A stretch of DNA of 64,000 nucleotides from Candidatus Eisenbergiella merdavium (GCA_019119595.1 DWWS01000018.1:124001-188000), one strand, 5' to 3'; positions 9,140-18,178 are shown, counted from the stretch's first letter. Numbers and translations are program-made. The notes: generated by a model not told the origin, from the sequence alone.

Positions 9140-10228
9140 TTAGTATTCAAATGTTTCCATGTACTTCATGTACTTTACCACCATCAGAGCAATTTTGAAG
9201 GTGATCGCATCCTCAAAGACTCTCAGATCCAGTCCGGTGCTCTTCTGCAGCTTGTCCAGCCGGTACACCAGGGTGTTACGGTGAATGAAGAGCTGGCGGC
9301 TGGTTTCCGATACGTTCAGACTATTCTCAAAGAACTTGTTGATCGTGGTAAGCGTCTCCTCATCAAAGTCGTCCGGGCTCTTTCCTCCGAATATTTCCTT
9401 GATGAACATTTTGCAGAGCGGAATGGGAAGCTGATAGATCAGCCTTCCGATGCCTAATTCATTGTATGCGATAATGTCCCGTTCGTCAAAGAAAATTTTT
9501 CCCACATCAAGGGCCATCTTCGATTCCTTATAGGAACGGCTGACCTCCTTGATCTCCTTCACCGTGGTTCCGTAGGCGATCCGCACGGCGGGAATCCCTT
9601 CCTTCTTCAGGTATTCGCTGACCGCCTCCGCCATCCGATCGACCTCTCCGGCTCCCTCAGGCTCCGTCAGCTCCTTCACGATGATCACGCTATTCTCGTC
9701 CACTGCAGTAATGAAATCCCTGCTGTTGCTCCCAAAGCCGGCTCTCACAAGCTCGAGCACATTTCCGTCCCTGTTGTCATCCGCCTCAATGAGCAAAACC
9801 GTCCGCTCCACATCCACGGGAATGTGCAGCTTCTTCGCCCGGCTGTAGATGTCCACCAGCAGCAGATTGTCAAGAAGCAGATTCTTGATGAAATTGTCCT
9901 TGTCAAATCTCTCCTTGTACGCCACCAGAAGCGTCTGGATCTGAAATGCCGCCATCTTGCCGATGGTATAAATATCCTCTCCGGCTCCCCCTGCCACAAG
10001 GATATATTCAAGCTGCGATTCGTCAAACACCTTGAAAAACTGGCAGCCCTGCACCTCCTGGCTGTCTGCCGGGGAATTGGCAAAATCCCGCGCCGCCTCC
10101 GTATAGCCCTCCATCTCCTCTGAGGTAGTCGCCGCCAGCTTGCCGTCCACATCCACCACGCACAGTTCCACCCTGGCAATGCTGCGCAGACCATCGATCG
10201 TGTTCTGCAGTATCTGGTTTGAAATCAT
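9140..10228 (-). CDS. PucR/CdaR-type transcriptional regulator
   Basis: A 362-residue DNA-binding regulator of the PucR/CdaR group. The carboxy-terminal 70 residues carry the family helix-turn-helix (FFENSLNVSETSRQLFIHRNTLVYRLDKLQKSTGLDLR). The amino-terminal part resembles a sensory domain of the sugar-diacid type (QILQNTIDGLRSIARVELCVVDVDGKLAAT), and a GGDEF-like central region follows, as is common in this family. The ligand cannot be told from sequence. The start at 10228 has AGGAGAGGGG upstream; an upstream in-frame ATG at 10330 lies in AT-rich promoter sequence and is rejected. The gene stands upstream of ftsE on the same strand, with a stem-loop between them, so co-transcription is doubtful. 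Confidence 0.85.
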   Translation of the reverse strand: MISNQILQNTIDGLRSIARVELCVVDVDGKLAATTSEEMEGYTEAARDFANSPADSQEVQGCQFFKVFDESQLEYILVAGGAGEDIYTIGKMAAFQIQTLLVAYKERFDKDNFIKNLLLDNLLLVDIYSRAKKLHIPVDVERTVLLIEADDNRDGNVLELVRAGFGSNSRDFITAVDENSVIIVKELTEPEGAGEVDRMAEAVSEYLKKEGIPAVRIAYGTTVKEIKEVSRSYKESKMALDVGKIFFDERDIIAYNELGIGRLIYQLPIPLCKMFIKEIFGGKSPDDFDEETLTTINKFFENSLNVSETSRQLFIHRNTLVYRLDKLQKSTGLDLRVFEDAITFKIALMVVKYMKYMETFEY

Positions 10229-10380
10229 TTTCTTACCCCTCTCCTTCTCCTGTACAATTTTCACAAAAAATTCACAAATGCAAAAACCTTTTATGTAACA
10301 CCCATTTTTCATTTTAAAGGAAAACAACAAAAAAATCTATAGGAATCTTTAAAAATTTATGCACTTTTCTTTTTATTTTA

Positions 10381-10422
10381 AAAACAAAAAGACGAACGCC
10401 CCATCATCTCGCGCCCGTCTCT
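10381..10422 (-). terminator. Rho-independent terminator after the WecG-like gene
   Basis: On the minus strand AGACGGGCG pairs imperfectly with CGTTCGTCT and is followed by TTTTTGTTTTT. It overlaps the last codons of the glycosyltransferase gene and separates it from the AT-rich promoter region (10229-10380) of the PucR-type gene. Confidence 0.65.
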
Positions 10423-11087
10423 TTACTGTTGTATTCCTGAACCCGTTTTTCGAAAAGTCTGTAATGAAATTTTCTTTTCAGACGCGCCCAGATCGAGGGA
10501 TTCTGCACCCAGGATACGGCCCCGTATGGGAGCGACACCCAAAGGCGGGAGTTCACAAACTGGCCGTATTCCTTCATCAGCATAATGTCCTCCGGCCAGG
10601 GCATTCTGGAGATCACCGCATCCGGCGCAACATCGTTCAGCTCGTTCACCAGTCTTTCCGGCTGGCCGCCAAACGTTTCATACACTCCACGCCCCCTGAT
10701 ATAAAGATTTCCCTGATATTCCTGAATCAGATCCTCAAGAACCTCCAGCTCCGGCTGCGAATCCGCAAGAAGGTAAACGCTGTTTCTGTTCCTGGACAGC
10801 TTGCGCAGAAACTCCCTCAGATACACCTTTTCATCAATCTCCCGGATCCGGCTTCTCGCCGCGATCCCGGCCGCCTCCAGAAGATCCGGTTCCGTACAGA
10901 GCGTCATATCAAGCTGCTCCACGCCCTCCTTCAGCCCCTCGTCCTTCGACGCCTGCGCGATCTGCGCGCTGGAAACGTAAGCGACCGTATTCAGTCCCCC
11001 GCTTCCCAGAAACCGGTCCGTATTGCGCAGCGCCTCCCGCGCCCCGTAATCGTATAATGTGATCCCCAATATCGTAAACTTCTGCAT
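10404..11087 (-). CDS. WecG/TagA/CpsF-family glycosyltransferase
   Basis: Members of this family transfer N-acetylmannosaminyl-type sugars to lipid-linked intermediates in teichoic acid, enterobacterial common antigen or capsule synthesis. The 227-residue product has the family layout: ILGITLYDY near the start, the TAxxxxxAxxD-like segment (VSSAQIAQASKDEGLKE), the Rossmann-like VYLLADSQPE and the DAVISRMPWPEDIMLMKEY region. It is somewhat shorter and more divergent than TagA, and the usual YLxGLGxPKQE motif is altered, so substrate is unknown. It stands apart from other glycan genes; CPBP protease precedes it by 14 bases on the same strand, suggesting a two-gene unit. Confidence 0.8.
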   Translation of the reverse strand: MQKFTILGITLYDYGAREALRNTDRFLGSGGLNTVAYVSSAQIAQASKDEGLKEGVEQLDMTLCTEPDLLEAAGIAARSRIREIDEKVYLREFLRKLSRNRNSVYLLADSQPELEVLEDLIQEYQGNLYIRGRGVYETFGGQPERLVNELNDVAPDAVISRMPWPEDIMLMKEYGQFVNSRLWVSLPYGAVSWVQNPSIWARLKRKFHYRLFEKRVQEYNSKETGAR

Positions 11088-11100
11088 ACCTTCACCATTT

Positions 11101-12015
11101 TTACAAAAGCGCCAGCAGGATCATATAGGCAAGGCAGAGCGTGATGGCGATGATCAGGGACGCGCTCACCAGCCTTCCCTTGCCTTTTCCGCCCTTACGC
11201 TCCCCCCAGAGCCAGCGCACATATTCCTGCCTTCCTTCATTCCTGCACAGCCAGACCAGCACACAGCCCGCAAGAGCGGTGCAGATAAGCGCAAGCACCA
11301 GATACAGGCAGATCGCAGGAAGAAGCTCCTGCAGCCCGACGATCTGCTGCGCCTGCTCCTCCAGGAGCCACGGGAAGAAACGGTCGTAAATATACATCAA
11401 AACCACCGACTGCGCGTTGAAGATCATGTGCATCAGCACCGGAGCCAGCAGGCTTCCCGTCGCCTCCATCAAAAGAGCCATGGCAGCGCCCAGAGCAAAC
11501 GCATAGGGGGCCTGATTAAAATTCATGTGGATCAGCCCGAACAGAAGGGAGGAAAGCAGTACCGCCCCCAGCACATTTCCGCTCTTGAGATACCCCCGGT
11601 AAAGGATTCCCCGGAAGCAGACCTCCTCGCACACCGGTCCGAAGACGGCCATCATGAAAAGCATGACCGGAAACGGATAGTCCAGCACCTGGCCGCTCAT
11701 ATCCGTCACGGCGTTATCCACAAAAAGCATGCTTACAGCGTTCAAAAACGTGGTAAGCGGCCCCATAAGGAAAGTGAAAAGAACCACCATCAAAACCGAG
11801 GTGAATTTCAGCCCGTGAAAGCACAGCACCCGGCCTGGCCTTTCCTTGGAGGCAAACAGCGCCGCAAAGGCCGGAACCACAAGCAGCATTTCGCTCAGGA
11901 ACAGATTTGTCAGCATTCCCATGGATGTGACCCTGCCGATCAGAAGCGCCAAAACCGCCGCAAAATGCATCAGCACCATGCCAAGGAAGCTTCTGTTCGC
12001 TTTTCTATAATTCAT
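11101..12015 (-). CDS. CPBP-family intramembrane glutamic protease
   Basis: A 304-residue polytopic membrane protein with about eight hydrophobic segments. It carries the CPBP (Abi/CAAX) signature EEVCFRG near residue 126 and the second motif SLLFGLIHMNF, followed by the HMIFNAQ motif that contributes the third site. These proteases act inside the membrane, on prenylated proteins in eukaryotes and on peptides or anti-sigma factors in bacteria; the substrate here is unknown. The ATG at 12015 follows AAAGTGGGGATTACGG. Followed by the WecG-like gene after 14 bases. Confidence 0.9.
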   Translation of the reverse strand: MNYRKANRSFLGMVLMHFAAVLALLIGRVTSMGMLTNLFLSEMLLVVPAFAALFASKERPGRVLCFHGLKFTSVLMVVLFTFLMGPLTTFLNAVSMLFVDNAVTDMSGQVLDYPFPVMLFMMAVFGPVCEEVCFRGILYRGYLKSGNVLGAVLLSSLLFGLIHMNFNQAPYAFALGAAMALLMEATGSLLAPVLMHMIFNAQSVVLMYIYDRFFPWLLEEQAQQIVGLQELLPAICLYLVLALICTALAGCVLVWLCRNEGRQEYVRWLWGERKGGKGKGRLVSASLIIAITLCLAYMILLALL

Positions 12016-12094
12016 CCGTAATCCCCACTTTCCTCTGCGCTTTCATCAATCCGCCATCCCGGCCTGAGCCTTATTTTTTCCGGAGATCTATTCT

Positions 12095-12128
12095 CTCAGG
12101 AGATTTATTTTCTCAGGAGATTTATTTT
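12095..12128 (-). repeat. 17-nt tandem repeat overlapping the CvfB stop codon
   Basis: CTCAGGAGATTTATTTT occurs twice in exact tandem (12095-12111, 12112-12128), with diverged copies on both sides. The repeat contains the stop codon of the CvfB-like gene. Because each unit carries both TCTCCT and AGGAGA, the array can form several alternative small hairpins, and on the minus strand it is followed by a purine-rich run, so it may act as a weak terminator. Confidence 0.6.
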
Positions 12129-12958
12129 CTCCTGATCCCATTCTCCGTGATCTCCACCCTTCCTTCCTTCAAAAGGTGTCCCACAGCCCGCTTGAACTCA
12201 TTCTTGCTCATCTGCATTCTCTCCCGAATCAGCTCCGGAGCCGCCTTGTCATTGAAGGGGAGCGCTCCGCCGCAGCGGCCGATCTCCTCCATCACCCGCT
12301 CCGCGTCCTTTCCAATCATCATCCAGGCCTTATCCCGCACGCTCAGATCCAGCTTTCCATCCTCATGGACCGCCGTCACCCTCGCCTCGATCCTGTCTCC
12401 CGTCTGAAGCTGTCCGTACATTTCCCTGGGCGGGATCAGAGCGGAAAACTGATCGTCCACGGCCACGAAAGCGCCGAACTGCCTGCTGATCTCGTAGATA
12501 TATCCCGTTACCCGGTCGTCCTTTTTATACGGGCTGTCCGTTCTGAGATAATGATAGATCTTCATCGTCGCGCACAGGCGGCCGCTCTTATCCACATACA
12601 GGGCAACCGGAAAGCTGTCTCCCGCCTTCACCTGCATGGTCTGCTCCCGAAACGGCAGAAAAAGATCCTTTTCCAGCCCCCAGGAAAGGAAAGCGCCCAC
12701 CTTGCCCGTCTGCGCCACCGTAAGCGCTGCCACCTCTCCCACACACAGCGCCGGGCGTGCCGTAGTGGAGATCAGCCTGTCCTTCGAGTCGCGGTACACG
12801 AATACCTCCAGCCTGTCCCCCTCCGAGCAGCCTGCGGGCACCTGCTTCGCGGGAAGCAGGACCCGTTCCTCACTGCCCTCACCGGGTGCGAGATAAACGC
12901 CGAAATCCACTTTTTTGATTACCGTAAGCTTCTGCCTTTTTCCAACCTCTATCCGCAT
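12122..12958 (-). CDS. S1 RNA-binding protein of the CvfB family
   Basis: The 278 residues match CvfB-type proteins: tandem S1-like OB folds (about residues 5-65, 68-130 and 140-205) followed by a winged-helix domain (IGRCGGALPFNDKAAPELIRERMQMSKNEFKRAVGHLLKEGRVEI). Staphylococcal CvfB binds RNA and affects virulence gene expression; here a general RNA-binding regulator is the safe statement. The start at 12958 has AGAGG seven bases upstream and follows the stop of the thioesterase gene by one base (TGACATG), so the two are translationally coupled. The family assignment is based on domain order and is fairly sure. Confidence 0.88.
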   Translation of the reverse strand: MRIEVGKRQKLTVIKKVDFGVYLAPGEGSEERVLLPAKQVPAGCSEGDRLEVFVYRDSKDRLISTTARPALCVGEVAALTVAQTGKVGAFLSWGLEKDLFLPFREQTMQVKAGDSFPVALYVDKSGRLCATMKIYHYLRTDSPYKKDDRVTGYIYEISRQFGAFVAVDDQFSALIPPREMYGQLQTGDRIEARVTAVHEDGKLDLSVRDKAWMMIGKDAERVMEEIGRCGGALPFNDKAAPELIRERMQMSKNEFKRAVGHLLKEGRVEITENGIRRK

Positions 12959-12959
12959 G

Positions 12960-13676
12960 TCAACCTCTTGCTTTTCTTCTGAATTCCACGACCGCGTAGG
13001 GCTCTCCCGCTTCATCGCACAGGGATACGCCCACCCTGTCCTGTTCCACAAACGCCTCCGGCACGATGCAGTCGTTCAAAAGTGCCGATTGCTTATACTC
13101 CGCGCGCATCTGCCCGATCTCAAAGCCCTCCGGCAGATAATCCTGCGCCATATGGATATACTGCCCGTTATTCACATGATGATTGCTGTCCAGATGCTGC
13201 TTTCCCACAAAAAAGGCCGGATGCCGCTCCCCCGCCTGCTCAAACCGGATCTTGCGCGGCTCATAATCCATATCCAGCTTTTCCTCCAGCCGGTAGGCCT
13301 CCACCATTTCCTGCGTGGGCCGCGCCGGCCTGCCCGCCCTGACATCCATCAGCGTCCAGATGGAATTGGCGCGCACGATCTTCTCTCCCGATTCATCCTC
13401 CATGAAAAAATTCCGGTATCCAAGAAAGCCCTTAAATTCATAAGGGAAGGTTCCGACCGTTATCTTCTCACACAGCTTCGGATATCTGTCGATCACGATC
13501 TGCCAGTAGGACATGACCCAGAGCATGCCGACACGCTCCAGATACTCGATCCCCACGCCAAGCTCCTCCGAATGAAAGGTGGAGCAGTCCTGAAAATAAT
13601 CCACGATGGACGCGATGGAAAGCCTCATATCCGAATCCAGCTCGCTGTACCTGACCTGTGACTGAAATGTATACAT
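12960..13676 (-). CDS. Acyl-ACP thioesterase (FatA/FatB-like)
   Basis: Releases free fatty acids from acyl carrier protein. The 238 residues contain two hotdog folds; the first starts with FQSQVRYSELDSDMRLSIASIVDYFQD, the second has the catalytic-type motif LDSNHHVNNGQYIHMAQDYLP, with the Asn/His pair expected in bacterial FatA-like enzymes. Bacterial members usually act on medium or long chains; specificity cannot be read from sequence. It has its own promoter (13742-13770) with three phased 11-bp repeats upstream, and the ATG at 13676 is followed tightly by the CvfB-like gene. Between promoter and start there is a GC hairpin (GCGGCG-CTTCG-like loop) close to the ribosome binding site. Confidence 0.93.
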   Translation of the reverse strand: MYTFQSQVRYSELDSDMRLSIASIVDYFQDCSTFHSEELGVGIEYLERVGMLWVMSYWQIVIDRYPKLCEKITVGTFPYEFKGFLGYRNFFMEDESGEKIVRANSIWTLMDVRAGRPARPTQEMVEAYRLEEKLDMDYEPRKIRFEQAGERHPAFFVGKQHLDSNHHVNNGQYIHMAQDYLPEGFEIGQMRAEYKQSALLNDCIVPEAFVEQDRVGVSLCDEAGEPYAVVEFRRKARG

Positions 13677-13741
13677 ATTGTCCTGCCTTTTCCTGTTCTG
13701 CCGAAGCGGCGAAGCCGCCGCATTTCCGGCTTATCTTCTCT

Positions 13742-13770
13742 ATTATACGCAATTCGCGGCGAATGCACAA
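13742..13770 (-). promoter_or_regulatory. Sigma-A type promoter of the thioesterase gene
   Basis: On the minus strand TTGTGC (13765-13770) and TATAAT (13742-13747) are separated by exactly 17 bases. The -10 box matches the consensus perfectly. Confidence 0.75.
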
Positions 13771-13781
13771 GATTTATGTTT

Positions 13782-13814
13782 ACGCCCTATTTGCGCCCTA
13801 TTTGCGCCCTATTT
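13782..13814 (-). repeat. Three 11-bp direct repeats just upstream of the -35 box
   Basis: Three copies of an 11-bp unit (plus strand GCGCCCTATTT; first copy begins A instead of G) run from 13782 to 13814, and a diverged fourth start follows. They end 11 bases upstream of the -35 box of the thioesterase promoter. One unit per helical turn is the geometry of an operator array bound on one face of the DNA. No regulator is identified. Confidence 0.65.
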
Positions 13815-13849
13815 GCGTCTTGTTGGGCCTTCTTTGCACCGTACAGGAT

Positions 13850-14617
13850 CTATCTCTGCAGGCATATCTCATCTATCAGCTTCTTTACCGCGAACCAGTC
13901 CGCCCCTTCCATCCGGTAATCGGCCAGGGCCGCTTCCTCCGCTCCCTCTCCTTCCGCGCTCTCCTGCGCCGAGCTCAGATTGGAATGGATATACAGCGTT
14001 TTCATCCCCACGTTCCTTCCGCCCGCGATATCCGTCTGCAGGTCGTTTCCGATCATCAGCGCCTCCTGGGGCAGGATGCCCTGCTCCGAAAGCAGCGCGT
14101 CAAAAAAACGCCTGTCCGGCTTCCGGCAGCCATAGTCCGATGAAATGTAGATCCCGTCAAAGCAGTCCGAAAGCCCGAGGGCCTCCATCTCATATGCGGT
14201 GAACACCCGCTGTGCGTTGCTTAACAGCCAGAGCCTGTGCCCCTCCTGACGAAGCGCCGCCAGAGCCTCCTTCACTCCGGGATACAGGCGGAGATACTCG
14301 ATGGAAAGGATGCGGAAAAGCTGGGCCGCGTTCCTCGCAAGCCGCTCCCGATCCGCATATACCCCTTTTTCCTCAAACAGCCTCTCAAAGATCCGCTCGA
14401 TCTTAAGCTCCGGAAAGCACTCGTAGTCCTGCCCGGCCGCTCCCTCCTGCTCCCTGGTCAGCGCAAGATAAGCCTCCCGGAAGGCTTCCGGCGTATAACG
14501 CGCCCCGTAAAAGCCGTAATAAAGCGCCGTTTTCTCCCACATGATATCCAGATCCGTTTCCGTATGGATATCCACAAGCGTCCCGTACAGGTCAAAGACC
14601 AGATTTTTGTATCTCAT
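13850..14617 (-). CDS. HAD-superfamily hydrolase (YjjG/phosphoglycolate phosphatase-like)
   Basis: A soluble phosphatase of the haloacid dehalogenase superfamily. Motif I is FDLYGTLVD at the amino end (nucleophile Asp plus Asp+4 replaced by Tyr-Gly-Thr context, as in the L-Y-G-T variants), a helical cap lies at about residues 20-90, motif II is LWLLSNAQ, motif III the Lys in CRKPDRRFF, and motif IV is MIGNDLQTD. Substrate is unknown; YjjG-like members dephosphorylate nucleotides. I start at ATG 14617 (MRYKNLVFDLYG); an in-frame ATG at 14653 would add 12 residues and cannot be excluded. The gene is separated from the thioesterase promoter only by the 11-bp repeats. Confidence 0.9.
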   Translation of the reverse strand: MRYKNLVFDLYGTLVDIHTETDLDIMWEKTALYYGFYGARYTPEAFREAYLALTREQEGAAGQDYECFPELKIERIFERLFEEKGVYADRERLARNAAQLFRILSIEYLRLYPGVKEALAALRQEGHRLWLLSNAQRVFTAYEMEALGLSDCFDGIYISSDYGCRKPDRRFFDALLSEQGILPQEALMIGNDLQTDIAGGRNVGMKTLYIHSNLSSAQESAEGEGAEEAALADYRMEGADWFAVKKLIDEICLQR

Positions 14618-14628
14618 GCTTTTGTATT

Positions 14629-15513
14629 TCAGCCTTCCTTTCTTACTCTGCATTTTTTCCGGAAGCAGGCGATTCCATAGGTCAGAATGGTTTCCATGCC
14701 CTCTTCCCGCAGTCTGGCGGCATAATCCATTTCCGCAATCTGTTCGATGGCGGCCCGGCAGGCTTCCTCCAGCTTCCCCTGCTGCGCATATTTCATCTCG
14801 ATCACGATCCCCGTCTTTTCCGGAAGGATCTCAACCAGAATGTCCGTATATCCGTCTCCGCTCTCCTGATTGGAAAAAACGTTCCATTCCGACTGATAAC
14901 TCAAGCTCCGTCGTGTCCTTTCTGACCGCCTCCTGCATCCAGTCCTGAATCTGGCTGATAAAAATCTCCCGGATCTCCTCATTGGGGATGGCAAGCCGGA
15001 TCCGGTTTCTCCGCCTCGGGTCGGGCCTTTCCGCCTGCGTCAGATAGCCGGTCGTAAAAAGCACGCTCCAGACATTCTCTTCTGAAGTATAAATATCCCT
15101 GTAGGTCAGCTCATTCCGGATCTCCTTTAAAACCGATTCTCCGGCGATCAGCCGTTTGCCTTCGCCAGCGGAACGTCATACTCATCGATCAGCAGGATGA
15201 CTTTCTTTTCAAAATGACGGCAAAGCAGCATGGAAAGGGTCTGCAGGCTGCTCATCAGGACATCATCCGCCATGACAAAATTGTTCAGGCTTTCCGGAGA
15301 AACGCAGATCAGCTTCCGGTACATCTCCTTTTCCTGCTCCATCAGCCTCCCGCTTTCCAGAAGGAACGAGAATCGCAGCGCCTCCCTTCCTATTACGGAG
15401 CACAGCAGATCGCGGATCATTGCCGTTTTATCCACATAGTAAAAGCCTTCCCGGCGGAGCTCCTCAAAGCTTTCGATCCCTACGGGCAGTTTTTTCTTTT
15501 CATAAAGGCTCAT
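14629..15513 (-). pseudogene. Decayed AAA-ATPase/PD-(D/E)XK protein (DUF1703 type)
   Basis: Remnants of one roughly 520-residue gene lie in several frames. The first piece (15513 down to 15148) reads MSLYEKKKLPVGIESFEELR and ends at LLIDEYDVPLAKANG, the Walker B-type motif; the Walker A segment that should stand about residue 40 is deleted. A second frame (15140-14890) carries SVLFTTGYLTQAERP and IREIFISQIQDWMQEAVRKDT; a third (14900-14629) carries GYTDILVEI and IVIEMKYAQ, the nuclease core with Asp and Glu-x-Lys. At least two frameshifts and two or three internal deletions are needed to explain it. Intact relatives are abundant in Lachnospiraceae and Bacteroidales; their function is unknown. 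The piece cannot encode a working protein. Confidence 0.85.
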
Positions 15514-15679
15514 GATTTCCTACGCTCCTTTCCCAAACCGCATGCTGTCATGCGGGCGACAGGATTTTGGGCGAAGGACTGTTCAGCCCTTTTGCCTGTT
15601 ACTGATTTTACCATCAGATCCCGGGAATGGCAAACCAATAAAAAAAGCATCTACCATTTCTGATAGATGCCTTACTGAG

Positions 15680-15751
15680 CAGGGCTACAAGGATTCGAAC
15701 CTTGAAATGACGGAGTCAGAGTCCGTTGCCTTACCGTTTGGCGATAGCCCT
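15680..15751 (-). tRNA. tRNA-Gln (anticodon CUG)
   Basis: On the minus strand the 72-base sequence folds as a tRNA: acceptor AGGGCTA with TAGCCCT, D stem GCC/GGC, anticodon stem ACGGA/TCCGT with loop CTCTGAC, T stem CAAGG/CCTTG around TTCGAAT, discriminator G. The anticodon is CUG, reading CAG. The A1-U72 end pair is typical of glutamine tRNAs. CCA is not encoded. It stands alone between the decayed ATPase gene and glnN. Confidence 0.95.
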
Positions 15752-15888
15752 ATATCTGTCTGTTGCAGGCGCTTTATCACCTGCAAGAATGAATTATATA
15801 CGATAGCCGGAGATTTTGCAAGCACTTTTTTCAAAATTTTGAAAAAAAAGTGAGCCGGGTAAAATATAGGGTAAAATTTAACGCAGAA

Positions 15889-15931
15889 AGCCTGCGCGCT
15901 TCTGTCTTTTCAGGACAAAAACGCGCAGGCT
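15889..15931 (-). terminator. Terminator of glnN
   Basis: AGCCTGCGCG (15889-15898) pairs with CGCGCAGGCT (15922-15931), with a smaller GTC/GAC pairing in the loop; it lies 50 bases behind the glnN stop codon. The following minus-strand sequence is only moderately T-rich. Confidence 0.6.
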
Positions 15932-15980
15932 CCGAGGGGGGATATCTGACAACACAGCGCCTTCCCGGCACTAAATGGCT

Positions 15981-18092
15981 TTATACCTCAAACATCAGGT
16001 CGCCGTAGGTCGGGAACGGCCAGTCTTCCTTATCAACGAGCATTTCCAGCTCATCGGCAGGCTTTCTCAGGGCGGCCATGGCAGGCATCACCGCATCCTT
16101 ATAGAAGAACGCCTGAGCCTTGCCGTCCTCCATGGAGGAAGCCTCGGCTTCGATTTTCTGCAGCCCGGCAAGCGCTTCCTTCATCTCGGCAAGCTTTTCA
16201 TTGACCTGCGCCAGCAGCCCGGCCTGTACGGAGGGCTCCACGCCGGCCGCCTTCACATCCAGGACGGTCTTCGCCAGCTTCTGCGTGTAGCTCACAACGG
16301 CGGGAATGATCTGTCTGGACGCCATGTCGATCATGGTCAGGGCCTCGATGTTGATGCTCTTCGCATAGGTCTCATACTGCACCTCTTCCCTGGACTCCAG
16401 CTCCGCTTTTGTGAAAATATGGAATCTTTCAAACAGCTTCACCGCCTTATCCGTGGTGAGCGCGCTGGCGGATTCCACCATGGAGCGGATGTTGGGAAGG
16501 CCCCTGCGCTCCGCCTCCTGCACCCATTCGTCGGAATAGCCGTTTCCGTTGAAGATGATGCGGTGATGCTCGGTCATATACTGCTTGATCAGGTCATGAA
16601 CCGCCATCTCGAAGTCCTCGGCCTTTTCCAGATAATCGGCCGCCTCGCAGAAGGCCTCTGCAACGATGGCGTTCAGCACGGTGTTGGGGCTCGCGATGGA
16701 ATCGGCGGAGCCGACCATACGGAATTCAAACTTGTTTCCGGTAAAGGCAAAGGGTGAGGTTCTGTTGCGGTCCGTCGCGTCCTTAGGAAGATCGGGCAGG
16801 GTGGATACGCCCGTCATCAGCTTGCCGCCAAGCAGGCAGGAGCGCGCCTCTCCGGTTTCAATGAGCTGTCTGACCACGTCCTCCAGCTGATCCCCGAGGA
16901 ATACGGAAATGATGGCAGGCGGAGCCTCGTTGGCTCCGAGCCGGTGATCGTTTCCAACATCCGCGGCGCTCTGGCGCAGCAGATCCGCATGAATGTCAAC
17001 CGCCTTCAGGATGCAGGCAAGCACCAGCAGGAACTGAATATTTTCATTGGGCGTCTCGCCGGGATCCAGCAGGTTCATTCCATCGTCCGTGGTGATGGAC
17101 CAGTTGTTGTGCTTGCCGGAGCCATTCACGCCGGCGAAGGGCTTCTCGTTCAGCAGGCATCTCAGCCCGTGGCGCTCCGCCACCTTTTTCATGGTTTCCA
17201 TCACGATCTGGTTATGATCCACCGCGATGTTGGCCGTCTCATAGATGGGCGCAAGCTCATGCTGCGCGGGAGCCACCTCGTTGTGCTGGGTCTTCGCGGT
17301 CACGCCAAGCTTCCACAGCTCTATGTTCAGGTCCTTCATGAAAGCGCCGATGCGCTCCCGGATCACGCCGAAATAGTGATCCTCCAGCTCCTGTCCCTTG
17401 GGCGCGGGAGCGCCGAACAGGGTGCGGCCGGAAAAGATCAGGTCGGGTCTCTTCAGATATTTCTGACGGTCGATCAGGAAATATTCCTGCTCCGGTCCGA
17501 CGGAGGCCGTCACCTTGGTCGCTTTTGTGTTGCCGAACAGCCTTACGATACGCAGGGCCTGCTCGCTGACCGCCTCCATGGAACGAAGCAGAGGGGTCTT
17601 CTTATCCAGCGCCTCTCCTGTGTAGGAGCAGAACGCCGTGGGGATGCAGAGGATCACGCCCGTGGCATCCTCCTTCAGGAACGCGGGAGAGGTGATATCC
17701 CATGCGGTATAGCCTCTCGCCTCAAAGGTAGCCCGCAGGCCGCCGGAGGGGAAGCTTGACGCGTCGGGTTCTCCCTTGATCAGCTCTTTTCCGGAAAACT
17801 CCATCAGCATCTTTCCGTTCTCATCCGGATGGCTGACAAAGGAATCGTGCTTTTCCGCCGTAATTCCTGTCAGCGGCTGGAACCAGTGAGTATAATGGGT
17901 GGCGCCATGCTCCACCGCCCAGTCCTTCATCGCCTTCGCAACGATATCAGCGGTAGCCAGGGACAGCTCTCCGCCCTGATCCATGACCTTTTTGACTTCC
18001 CTGAAAACATTTTTCGGCAGCCGTTCCCGCATCGTACCAAGATTAAAAACATTCTCGCCGAAAATCGCTTCGACATTCAAAAGCTCGCTCAT
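15981..18092 (-). CDS. glnN: Type III glutamine synthetase
   Basis: Makes glutamine from glutamate, ammonia and ATP. The 703-residue length and the opening [17 protein letters not shown] identify the large GSIII class. Recognisable elements are the GSIII-specific amino-terminal domain ([20 protein letters not shown]), [11 protein letters not shown] with metal-binding glutamates, the [15 protein letters not shown] loop, [12 protein letters not shown], and the adenylate-loop region [31 protein letters not shown] enzymes form dodecamers and are typical of Bacteroides and Clostridia. I use ATG 18092, five bases behind GGAGGAGATT; a second in-frame ATG at 18104 overlaps that ribosome binding site. 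A long leader with a hairpin followed by a T-run lies upstream, so attenuation is possible. Confidence 0.97.
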   Translation of the reverse strand: MSELLNVEAIFGENVFNLGTMRERLPKNVFREVKKVMDQGGELSLATADIVAKAMKDWAVEHGATHYTHWFQPLTGITAEKHDSFVSHPDENGKMLMEFSGKELIKGEPDASSFPSGGLRATFEARGYTAWDITSPAFLKEDATGVILCIPTAFCSYTGEALDKKTPLLRSMEAVSEQALRIVRLFGNTKATKVTASVGPEQEYFLIDRQKYLKRPDLIFSGRTLFGAPAPKGQELEDHYFGVIRERIGAFMKDLNIELWKLGVTAKTQHNEVAPAQHELAPIYETANIAVDHNQIVMETMKKVAERHGLRCLLNEKPFAGVNGSGKHNNWSITTDDGMNLLDPGETPNENIQFLLVLACILKAVDIHADLLRQSAADVGNDHRLGANEAPPAIISVFLGDQLEDVVRQLIETGEARSCLLGGKLMTGVSTLPDLPKDATDRNRTSPFAFTGNKFEFRMVGSADSIASPNTVLNAIVAEAFCEAADYLEKAEDFEMAVHDLIKQYMTEHHRIIFNGNGYSDEWVQEAERRGLPNIRSMVESASALTTDKAVKLFERFHIFTKAELESREEVQYETYAKSINIEALTMIDMASRQIIPAVVSYTQKLAKTVLDVKAAGVEPSVQAGLLAQVNEKLAEMKEALAGLQKIEAEASSMEDGKAQAFFYKDAVMPAMAALRKPADELEMLVDKEDWPFPTYGDLMFEV

Positions 18093-18178
18093 AATCTCCT
18101 CCATTCCGCCGCCCGGAGACGGCCGTTTCCGCTATTCATGACCGCGCATTTCCTTTTCAGGCTCCAGGATTTTGAAAA

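Noticed and set aside
13782..13814. CRISPR-like array
   Set aside because: Units are 11 bases without spacers; no cas genes in the window.
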